Shown here: piece by piece, positions 33,188-40,101 of the stretch | How positions within the stretch are numbered: position 1 is the stretch's first letter | Layout: every line of letters starts with the position of its first letter | NCBI RefSeq assembly: GCF_015319165.1 | Contig: NZ_JADIVZ010000005.1 | Location: 62,001 to 126,000, forward strand | DNA: 64,000 nucleotides | Origin: Nocardioides acrostichi | GTDB lineage: Bacteria; Actinomycetota; Actinomycetes; Propionibacteriales; Nocardioidaceae | Reading direction: 5' to 3' | Notes under the pieces: generated by a model | The model's input: the letters and a program-made list of their open reading frames with translations, nothing else | The model's database searches: none | What the model was told of the DNA's origin: nothing | Made by a program: the position numbers and the translations under genes

Positions 33188-33705
33188 GCGACGTCTCGCG
33201 CCCGGGCGTCGGAGGCCAAGAAGCTGCCCCGCACAGCGGAGTGGTGCGGGTGCACCTCGAGTCGCCGCCCGCAGCCGGGGCAGTCGACCTCCTCGCCGGG
33301 AGCCGTGTGCAGCCGGTGCGTCGCCCGGCAGTGCGCGCAGTAGACGGGCAGGTCGACCAGCGGTTCGTCCACGTCGACGACGAAGCTGCGCAACTCGGTC
33401 GGCCCCAGGCCGTGGGCCCGCGCGGTGGCGAGGACGGTGAGGACGTCGTAGGTGCCGCCCACGACGAGCACCCGCACGCCCGTGCGGGAGGCTGCCAGCG
33501 CCGGGCCCACGTCGTCCGGGTGGGAGACGACACGGCTCGGCGCGAGCGCCTCGGCCTCGGCGACCCACGCCCCGGCCACCGAGGCCGTGCGCGGATGGTC
33601 CCCCAGGGCGATCACGAGGTGGCTGGTGCCGCTGGGGTCGACGGACTCGGGCTGGGCCGGCCAGACCGGCAGCCCGAGTACCGACCCTCCGATGGGCTCG
33701 GACAC
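33184..33705 (-). CDS. DmmA-like small subunit with Cys motifs, copy 1
   Basis: A 173-residue paralogue of 30649-31179, with VRVLVVGGTYDVLTVLATAR in the alpha/beta half and VYCAHCRATHRLHTAPG plus DCPGCGRRLEVHPHHSAVRG at the C-terminus, again two CxxC pairs. GTG start at 33705, 13 bp after the cupin stop. First subunit gene of the first demethylase module. Confidence 0.72.
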   Translation of the reverse strand: MSEPIGGSVLGLPVWPAQPESVDPSGTSHLVIALGDHPRTASVAGAWVAEAEALAPSRVVSHPDDVGPALAASRTGVRVLVVGGTYDVLTVLATARAHGLGPTELRSFVVDVDEPLVDLPVYCAHCRATHRLHTAPGEEVDCPGCGRRLEVHPHHSAVRGSFLASDARARDVA

Positions 33706-33718
33706 GACTCGGCCCCGA

Positions 33719-34111
33719 TCAGAGCAGGGTGGCGTCGCGGTCGCCGGCGTAGAACGCCAACGCGTACGACGGCGTCGAGAACGCGATGCGCGAGCCCTTC
33801 GGGAAGAAGATGGCGTCCTTGGCCTTGGCCACCATCGCCTGACCGGTGTCGATGTTCGTGAGCAGGAACTCGCCCTCGAGCACGACCTTCATCTCGTCGT
33901 ACTCGTAGTCGTAGACCAGGGGCTCGTCGGTGTGCTTGAGCTCGAAGAACCCGCTGCACATGCGCGAGCCCTCGGGGTTCTCGTAGACATCGGCGATGTA
34001 GCCGTCGGAGGCCGGGTACTCCTCCATGCGCGGCAACCTCTTCCAGGCCTCGGGTGTGACCCGGAACGCGGCGGGGGCGGTGGTGGTGGCGGGTGCGGCG
34101 TCGGCAGACAT
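33719..34111 (-). CDS. EutQ-like cupin, first gene of the N-demethylase operon
   Basis: A 130-residue single-domain cupin. After a flexible leader it has YDYEYDEMKVVLEGEFLLTN and AKAKDAIFFPKGSRIAFSTP, with acidic residues where many cupins have His ligands, as in EutQ-like ethanolamine-utilisation cupins. The role may be substrate sensing or a small enzymatic step. The shared regulatory motif lies 25 nt upstream of its ATG, so this gene marks the operon start. Confidence 0.75.
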   Translation of the reverse strand: MSADAAPATTTAPAAFRVTPEAWKRLPRMEEYPASDGYIADVYENPEGSRMCSGFFELKHTDEPLVYDYEYDEMKVVLEGEFLLTNIDTGQAMVAKAKDAIFFPKGSRIAFSTPSYALAFYAGDRDATLL

Positions 34112-34136
34112 CAGGGGCGCTCCAGTCCAGAAGGTC

Positions 34137-34185
34137 GATCACGAGAGGAAACTTCGTCTGCTCTCATGAAACATCTTCTCGGGTT
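34137..34185 (-). promoter_or_regulatory. Upstream motif of the N-demethylase operon shared with amt
   Basis: Counterpart of 28513-28560. In plus-strand view GTCTGCT at 34156-34162 and TGAAAC at 34167-34172 are separated by 4 nt, as before amt, with GGGTT following at 34181-34185. Two GAAAC pentamers 15 bp apart suggest a dimeric binding site. Confidence 0.6.
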
Positions 34186-34248
34186 TCACCCGTCTTGATG
34201 CCGCGTAACGATCGTGTGACCCGACCGCTGCAGCCGGCCCCGAGCGCG

Positions 34249-34430
34249 CTCAGGCCACGGCGGCCGCGAACTGCGAGCGGTACAGCCGGGCGTAGGCGCC
34301 GTCGGCGGCGACCAGGTCGTCGTGGGTGCCCTGCTCGACGATCGCGCCGTCCTCCATCACCAGGATCGTGTCGGCATCACGGATGGTGGAGAGCCGGTGG
34401 GCGATGACGAACCAGCAGCTCGGTGCGGGT
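34249..34430 (-). pseudogene. Truncated 3' end of the ABC exporter gene (duplicate fragment)
   Basis: Positions 34249-34412 read identically by eye to 38163-38326, the stop codon and last codons of the intact ABC exporter. Positions 34413-34430 match 38368-38385, so the copy carries a 41-bp internal deletion that breaks the frame. Homology stops abruptly at 34430, where the foreign cassette begins. It is the left direct repeat bounding that cassette. Confidence 0.9.
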
Positions 34431-34446
34431 CATCAGTTCCGATCTG

Positions 34447-36735
34447 TCATGAGTCCACCGCACCAGCGCGCTCGGTGCTTCGCAGCACCGTTGGCCATGA
34501 CCAGAGCGCCACACCAAGGGTGCTCAGGACCACCGCCGCGGCCAGGGCTCCGTAGAGCGAGCCGCTCACTCCAGCCCGATCGTCGATGTGGTGCATGGCG
34601 AGCACCACCAGCCAGCCTGTTGCGATGGCCATGAAGCCCGCCAGGGTCGCCGGAGCCCAGACAGCCCACAGATGGACGGCAAACAGCTGGCGCCGCGAAG
34701 CGCCGAGCACGCGCAGAACCCGCACACGCGGACCCCTCTCTTGAGCATCCGCCATGGCCACCACCAGCATCGCCAGCAAGCCGATGAGCAGACTGAGTGC
34801 CGCAGCCAGCCGCAGCCACTCGACCTGCGTCGGATACTGCTGAGTGTCGGGGTTATGACGATCCAAGGCTCCAAGGTCGAACTGGATGGTGGGCTCCAAA
34901 GACGAGAACGTGGCCAATGTGACGCGTGCCGACGAAGCGGGCGAGAGTGTCAAGAACGTGGCGCCATCGCCTTGCGGGGTCGAAGGCGCACGGCTGGGCG
35001 GCAACACCAGCGCGCCTCTCAGTTGGCGCGGCAACCCCTCGATCCAGGCGATACCGACCCTGCCAGGCAGTCGGACACGGCCGGCGCCGGCAATATCGAT
35101 CGTCGAGCCGAGCGATCGCAGCCTGGCCTGAGTTGGCAGGCGGCCCAGCCAACGCGGACCAGGGTCGGACTCACAGTTTCCCGGGCTCGCTGCACCCACG
35201 AGGCCGGCGAGTTCATCGCACGTCGCGAAGACAACTCCCAGGGGCACGCTGCCGGTCGTGACCGACCGGACTTCGATCGCTTTGTCGAGTGCTGGCACCG
35301 ACCGCACCCGGCTGAGCGTGAGAGCTCCCGAGAGATCCGTCGCGACGATCGGAACCTGCTGCTGGGCTCGCGCTCTCGCCTCCCAGGCTTGGGCGGTACC
35401 GCCGTCGAGCAGCGCCGTGAACGCGACGCTCCCTATCAGCAACACGATGATCACGCTCATCACACCGGCGAGTCGCAGCGTGAGCGCGACGCGGTCGGAC
35501 GCGAGCCGCCGTCCGACCAGCTGGGTGGGGCCTGCGGACCCGAGCCGCCGTCCCAGCACTCGAGTCACCAGCTGCGGACCGGCTACGGCTAATCCCGCTG
35601 CCGCGGCGACGAGGCCACCCCAGAGGGCCAAGGGCGTCAGTCCGTTGCGCAGGTCTGTGAGCGACGGTAGGGCCAGCAGAAGCAGGCCCAGCACCAGCGC
35701 ACCCACACCAGTGCGGGAGATGCTGGCGTCTGCAGTGGCGGCTCGTCGCGCGGGCCTTCGCTCCCGTGCGTCAGCCGCCACGCACCCGCAGGTGGTCCCG
35801 ATGAGACCCAGACAGATGACCAGGCGGGTCGCGAACGAGAGTTGCACGTCGGAGGCGAAGAACCCCACGTCGGTACCTGGAAGTCGCGTCGCCCATGAGG
35901 TTGTCCAGGTGTACAGCCCTGCCGCGACGATGCCGGCGGGAATGCACACCGCCGAGGCCTCCAGGAACTGCAGTGCCCAGACGCGACGAGCATCCACCCC
36001 GATGAGGCGAAGCGCTGCAACGCGCTGACGACGACGCGCAGAGGCCAACCGCGACACGACGACAAGGAAGAAGCCGAGCGGCAGCCACACGAGCACGACC
36101 ACGTAGCCTGCGACGCTCAAATCGAGTACTCGTTGGCTGGCAACCGCCTCGGCTGGCTCACTGGCGGGGCCGGCCTGACCGCTGTCGCCGCCGAAGCCCT
36201 CCACCGGAACCAGGAGACCGCGCCGGGCAGACACCCCGATCACGGCGCGCAACTCATGCGGCTGTCGGAGACCGACATCGTCGATGGTGCCCACCAGATG
36301 CTCAGCGCCGAACAAGGCGGCGACGACCGGGTCACGTTCGACGAGGCGGACAAGATCGGGCGAGGCGTAGAAATCACCGGCCTGGGGTACCCGTGGCACC
36401 CCGGGGATCGCGACCTCATCCGCACTCGCGTCATCGCCCGCCGCGAAGAACTCACGATCGATCGTCCGGCCGTTCCATCGCCGTTGGGTCAGGGCCGCCG
36501 GGTCGATCATCCGCAGTCCGATCGACTCTGCCGAACCGCCGTCAGGCACCAGTACGGCCGAGAGATCAGTGGACCGTTGATGCTGCCGGCCAATGGCTTG
36601 GATCGCCGAGGCCGAGCCCAGCCCCACCAACACGATCACCGCCATGCCGACGGCCAGCAGCAGCGAGAGCCAGGCACCTGCACCTCGCTGGACGAACCGG
36701 CGTGCCAGCCAGGCGAGGCTTCTCGCGTCATCCAA
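34447..36735 (-). CDS. FtsX-like ABC permease (cassette)
   Basis: A 762-residue permease. One N-terminal helix (AWLSLLLAVGMAVIVLVGLG) is followed by a long extracytoplasmic region, then helix clusters at about residues 205-330 and 340-430, and a final trio near residues 640-750 (AALSLLIGLLAMLVVAMADA, AVWAPATLAGFMAIATGWLV, LYGALAAAVVLSTLGVALWS). This is the MacB/FtsX-type duplicated architecture, used for export or mechanotransmission rather than import. The only fitting start is a TTG at 36735, overlapping the ATPase end by 8 bp. Confidence 0.8.
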   Translation of the reverse strand: MDDARSLAWLARRFVQRGAGAWLSLLLAVGMAVIVLVGLGSASAIQAIGRQHQRSTDLSAVLVPDGGSAESIGLRMIDPAALTQRRWNGRTIDREFFAAGDDASADEVAIPGVPRVPQAGDFYASPDLVRLVERDPVVAALFGAEHLVGTIDDVGLRQPHELRAVIGVSARRGLLVPVEGFGGDSGQAGPASEPAEAVASQRVLDLSVAGYVVVLVWLPLGFFLVVVSRLASARRRQRVAALRLIGVDARRVWALQFLEASAVCIPAGIVAAGLYTWTTSWATRLPGTDVGFFASDVQLSFATRLVICLGLIGTTCGCVAADARERRPARRAATADASISRTGVGALVLGLLLLALPSLTDLRNGLTPLALWGGLVAAAAGLAVAGPQLVTRVLGRRLGSAGPTQLVGRRLASDRVALTLRLAGVMSVIIVLLIGSVAFTALLDGGTAQAWEARARAQQQVPIVATDLSGALTLSRVRSVPALDKAIEVRSVTTGSVPLGVVFATCDELAGLVGAASPGNCESDPGPRWLGRLPTQARLRSLGSTIDIAGAGRVRLPGRVGIAWIEGLPRQLRGALVLPPSRAPSTPQGDGATFLTLSPASSARVTLATFSSLEPTIQFDLGALDRHNPDTQQYPTQVEWLRLAAALSLLIGLLAMLVVAMADAQERGPRVRVLRVLGASRRQLFAVHLWAVWAPATLAGFMAIATGWLVVLAMHHIDDRAGVSGSLYGALAAAVVLSTLGVALWSWPTVLRSTERAGAVDS

Positions 36736-37462
36736 GGCGGTGCCCGGCTGCTGCAGAGGGGTGCCCAGCCACGCTTCCCGCGCTGAGGTCGACGCGGCGA
36801 TCGCACAGCATTGCGATCGCCGGGTCGTGGGTCACGATGCACAGCGCCGACCCCGCGTCGCCGGCAACCCCCACCAGCAGGCGCAGCGCCTCTCGTGCCG
36901 AATGCTCATCGAGGGCCGAGGTCGGCTCGTCGGCCAGGATGAGCGGAGGGCTGCCCAGCACGGCCCGCACGATGGCCGCGCGCTGCAACTGGCCCATCGA
37001 GACCTCGAAGACTCGCCTGTCCAGGAGTTCCGCGATGCCCAGCCTCTCAGCCAGGATCTCGGCGGCATCGGCGTGCTCGGCTATCCGGCGCCGACCGGAC
37101 CTGAGCATGGACGGAAGACAGATGTTCTCCAACAGTGTGAGCTCCGGCAGGAACTCGTCAGCCTGGAAGACGATTCCGATCCTATGCAGGCGAGTGCGCG
37201 TCCATCGACGACGTGCGTGCGTTTGTCGTTCACCAGCGATCCAGACTTCGCCACGCTCGGGCTTCACCAGGCCGGCGATGGCTGCAAGCAAGGTCGATTT
37301 TCCGGATCCGCTGGCCCCGCCGATGGCGACGGACTCGGCAGTAGCGACGGAGAGCTCGATGTCGTCGAGCACGCCGACGCCGCCGCGAGATACCGAGAGG
37401 TGGCGGACATCGAGCACGCACGAATCGTCAGCCACGTCACGATGGACCATCGGTTCGACCAT
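36728..37462 (-). CDS. ABC transporter ATPase, MacB/LolD type (cassette)
   Basis: A 244-residue ATPase. Walker A is GGASGSGKSTLLAAIAG, the Q-loop region VFQADEFLPELTLLENICLP, the signature a diverged VSMGQLQRAAIVRA (usually LSGGQ), Walker B LILADEPTSALDE and the switch His in CIVTHDPAIA. The ATG at 37462 has AGGAG 6 nt upstream that overlaps the previous stop codon; the longer reading is less likely. It would energise the FtsX-like permease encoded next. Confidence 0.86.
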   Translation of the reverse strand: MVEPMVHRDVADDSCVLDVRHLSVSRGGVGVLDDIELSVATAESVAIGGASGSGKSTLLAAIAGLVKPERGEVWIAGERQTHARRRWTRTRLHRIGIVFQADEFLPELTLLENICLPSMLRSGRRRIAEHADAAEILAERLGIAELLDRRVFEVSMGQLQRAAIVRAVLGSPPLILADEPTSALDEHSAREALRLLVGVAGDAGSALCIVTHDPAIAMLCDRRVDLSAGSVAGHPSAAAGHRLG

Positions 37463-37469
37463 GTCGCTC

Positions 37470-37823
37470 CTAAGAGACACCCGTCTTCTTGGCACTGCAG
37501 TCATCTGGGAAGGCGTTATGTTGCTGACAGACCTTGAGTGTGACGGTCTTGCCCTCTGGCCAGTCGAAGTTCAAGGATTGCGTCTTGCCAGACTGCCCCA
37601 GATTCCAACGCCCGGATGCTCCCGGGCCGCTCCAGTCCACGTAGACGTCCGGCTGAAACCCGACGCCGTGGTACACCTCGCCGTAGGCCACGAAGTTCGC
37701 TTTCGCGTCATGATCGCCCGAATTCCAGGTCCAGGCGATGTTCTGCGACGCGAACGCTGCGCCTGAAAGTGAGATGACCGGTCCGGCAATTGCCGCCACA
37801 ACGATCGCATGCGTCTTCTTCAC
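37470..37823 (-). CDS. Small secreted protein of unknown family (cassette)
   Basis: A 117-residue precursor. The GTG at 37823 has AAGGGA 6 nt upstream and yields a clear Sec signal peptide (KKTHAIVVAAIAGPVISLSG, cleavage after AFA). The mature part, about 90 residues, is rich in Trp, Tyr and Gly (IAWTWNSGDH, YGEVYHGVGFQPDVYVDWSG) and has two cysteines near the end (LKVCQQHNAFPDDC) that could form a disulfide. Gene order with an ATPase and FtsX permease recalls bacteriocin loci such as lactococcin 972, but the sequence does not match that family convincingly. Confidence 0.7.
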   Translation of the reverse strand: MKKTHAIVVAAIAGPVISLSGAAFASQNIAWTWNSGDHDAKANFVAYGEVYHGVGFQPDVYVDWSGPGASGRWNLGQSGKTQSLNFDWPEGKTVTLKVCQQHNAFPDDCSAKKTGVS

Positions 37824-38162
37824 GAAGATTCCCTTCTGCCACACGACAGCCCCAGACGCGGGATATCGATGCGATAGAACCCGAGAGAATGCGCCGATCG
37901 TGTCACACAGATGATTGATGCCTGCATCGCGAAATAGCTGACATCACTGACTTTACTTTCTCCAGAGTCCCCCCTACGCCGAATGTCAACACCACGCCCT
38001 CGCCAGTCTTGGCGGGATCCATCGCTGCCTGAGCATGAACTGCATGGAGCCACCCCGGCGACACAAGAGTGAGTAGAAGCGGGAGCTCGACCCTCGCCCG
38101 ACGTCTCTCGACGAGCAGGCATCTGCCCATCGCCGAGCAGACACGTGCCGTGCGGCCAGAAC
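37824..38162. other. Gene-poor, AT-richer upstream region of the cassette
   Basis: 339 bp without a convincing gene. It should hold the promoter for the minus-strand secreted-protein operon; TTGACA occurs on the minus strand near 37982-37987, but no good -10 follows at standard spacing. A 75-codon minus-strand frame (37903-38130) lacks family features and was not called. Confidence 0.5.
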
Positions 38163-38385
38163 CTCAGGCCACGGCGGCCGCGAACTGCGAGCGGTACAGC
38201 CGGGCGTAGGCGCCGTCGGCGGCGACCAGGTCGTCGTGGGTGCCCTGCTCGACGATCGCGCCGTCCTCCATCACCAGGATCGTGTCGGCATCACGGATGG
38301 TGGAGAGCCGGTGGGCGATGACGAACGACGTGCGGTCGCTGCGCAGGGCGGCCATCGCCTGCTGCACCAGCAGCTCGGTGCGGGT
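38163..38385 (-). repeat. Right direct repeat bounding the cassette (intact exporter 3' end)
   Basis: Source copy of the left fragment at 34249-34430. It begins one base before the stop codon of the exporter gene and includes the 41 bp (38327-38367) missing from the left copy; the deletion junction has a 2-bp AC microhomology. Confidence 0.85.
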
Positions 38386-40101
38386 GTCGACGCTCGAGGT
38401 GGCCTCGTCGAGGATCAGCAGCGCTGGGTCCATCAAGAACGCGCGAGCGATGGTCACCAGCTGCCGCTCGCCCGCCGAGAGGTTGGCGCCGTTCTCCTCC
38501 AGCAGCGTGTCGTAGCCGTCGGGCAGCGAGTGCACGAACCGGTCGACGAACGTGGCCTCGGCGGCGGCCAGCACCTCGGCGTCCGTCGCGTCGGGACGGC
38601 CGTAGGCGATGTTCTCGCGGATGGTGCCCGCGAACAGCCAGGTGTCCTGGAGCACCATGCCCACCTGGGCACGCAGCGCCTGGCGGGTGCGGGTGCGGGT
38701 GTCCACGCCGTCGAGGGAGATGGTGCCGGCGTCGACGTCGTAGAAGCGCATGACGAGGTTGACCAGCGTGGTCTTGCCGGCGCCGGTCGGGCCGACGATG
38801 GCGACCGTGTGGCCGGGGCGGGCCACCAGCGACAGGTCGGTGATGAGCGGGGTCGCCGGGTCGTAGCTGAACGCCACGTGCTCCATCGACACCTCGCCGC
38901 TGGCCCGACCGGGCTCGGGCTCGCCAGTGTGGTCGAGCGACTCCTCGGGGGCGTCGAGCAGCTCGAAGACCCGCTCGGCCGACGCGACGCCCGACTGCAG
39001 CAGGTTGGCCATCGAGGCGATCGTGGTGATCGGCTGGTTGAACTGCCGCGTGTACTGCACGAACGCCTGCACCTCGCCGAGCGTGATGGCGCCGCTGCTG
39101 ACGCGCAGCGCGCCGACGACGGCGACCAGCACATAGGTGAGGTTGGAGACGAACATCATCGTCGGCATGACCAGGCCGCTGACGAACTGCGCCTTGAACG
39201 ACGCCTCGAACAGCGCCTCGTTCTGCTCGGCGAAGGTGCGCTCGACCTCGTCGCTGCGCCCCAGCGTCTTGACCAGCGCATGGCCCGAGAACGCCTCCTC
39301 GATGTGCGCGTTGAGCTTGCCGGTCGTGCGCCACTGCGCGACGAACTGGCTCTGCGAGCGCTGCATGATCGCCCGGCTGGCGACCAGCGAGACCGGCACG
39401 CTGACCAGCGCCACGAGCGCCAGCAGCGGGCTGATCAGGAGCATCATGGCGAGCACGCCCAGCACCATCAAGATCGCCTGCACCAACTGGCTCATCGTCT
39501 GCTGGAGAGTCTGGCTGACGTTGTCGATGTCGTTGGTCACGCGGCTCAGCAGCTCTCCGCGGGGCGAGCGGTCGACGTAGCTGAGCGGCAGCCGGTGGAT
39601 CTTGTCCTCGACCTCGCCACGCATCCGGCCGATGGTGCGCTGCACGACGCCGTTGAGGACGAAGCCACCGAGCCACGAGAGCACGGAGGCCGCCACGTAG
39701 ATGGCCAGCACCAGCAGCAGGGTGCGCGCGACGGCACCGAAGTCGACCCCCTCGCCGGGCACCACGCCCTGCCCGCGCACGGAGTCCGGCAGCGCGGACT
39801 GCGGCGTGCCGGCCGGGATCCGAGAGCCGATGAGCCCGCGGAAGACCAGGTCGGTCGCGTGGCCGAGCATCCGCGGCCCCAGCACCATCAGCCCGACCGA
39901 GCCGAGGATCAACAACAGCACCAGCGCAGTCCACGCCCGTTCCGGGCGCAGCATGCCCAGCAGCCGCCTGGCCGACGGACCGAAGTCCAGTGCCTTCTGG
40001 CCGACCTGGCCACCACCCATGGGACCGCGCCCGGGGCCGCCTTGGGGCGCCTCGATGCGCTCGGTCTTCTTCATCGACACACCCCGGGACGTGTCGCTCA
40101 T
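38164..40101 (-). CDS. ABC exporter half-transporter, subunit B
   Basis: A 645-residue half-transporter: a Gly/Pro-rich leader (QGGPGRGPMGGGQVG), six helices to about residue 370, then a nucleotide-binding domain. Walker A is IVGPTGAGKTTLVNLVMRFY, the signature NLSAGERQLVTIARAFL, Walker B LLILDEATSSVDTRTE, the switch His [15 protein letters not shown] and the catalytic Glu look canonical. The ATG at 40101 overlaps the partner gene stop, indicating a heterodimeric drug or lipid exporter with 40098-41837. Confidence 0.9.
   Translation of the reverse strand: MSDTSRGVSMKKTERIEAPQGGPGRGPMGGGQVGQKALDFGPSARRLLGMLRPERAWTALVLLLILGSVGLMVLGPRMLGHATDLVFRGLIGSRIPAGTPQSALPDSVRGQGVVPGEGVDFGAVARTLLLVLAIYVAASVLSWLGGFVLNGVVQRTIGRMRGEVEDKIHRLPLSYVDRSPRGELLSRVTNDIDNVSQTLQQTMSQLVQAILMVLGVLAMMLLISPLLALVALVSVPVSLVASRAIMQRSQSQFVAQWRTTGKLNAHIEEAFSGHALVKTLGRSDEVERTFAEQNEALFEASFKAQFVSGLVMPTMMFVSNLTYVLVAVVGALRVSSGAITLGEVQAFVQYTRQFNQPITTIASMANLLQSGVASAERVFELLDAPEESLDHTGEPEPGRASGEVSMEHVAFSYDPATPLITDLSLVARPGHTVAIVGPTGAGKTTLVNLVMRFYDVDAGTISLDGVDTRTRTRQALRAQVGMVLQDTWLFAGTIRENIAYGRPDATDAEVLAAAEATFVDRFVHSLPDGYDTLLEENGANLSAGERQLVTIARAFLMDPALLILDEATSSVDTRTELLVQQAMAALRSDRTSFVIAHRLSTIRDADTILVMEDGAIVEQGTHDDLVAADGAYARLYRSQFAAAVA

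Larger units (their letters stand above)
34431..38162. mobile_element. Inserted 3.7-kb cassette flanked by direct repeats
   Basis: The segment between the two copies of the ABC exporter 3' end carries three minus-strand genes (small secreted protein, ABC ATPase, FtsX-like permease) with visibly more A/T and mixed codon use than neighbours. The flanking duplication shows it entered at the end of the exporter gene, leaving one intact and one damaged copy. No transposase, integrase or terminal inverted repeats are visible, so it looks like a recombination-borne cassette or decayed element, not an insertion sequence. Confidence 0.7.

Noticed and set aside
37470-37823. Member of the lactococcin 972 family
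   Set aside because: Gene order fits, but the mature sequence lacks a convincing match to that family, so no family name was given.
37903-38130. 75-codon minus-strand frame upstream of the secreted protein
   Set aside because: Weak hydrophobic segment only, no good ribosome-binding site, lies in the presumed promoter region of the cassette.
34431-38162. Insertion sequence or integron cassette
   Set aside because: No transposase, integrase, terminal inverted repeats or attC-like site could be seen; only the flanking direct repeats support mobility.
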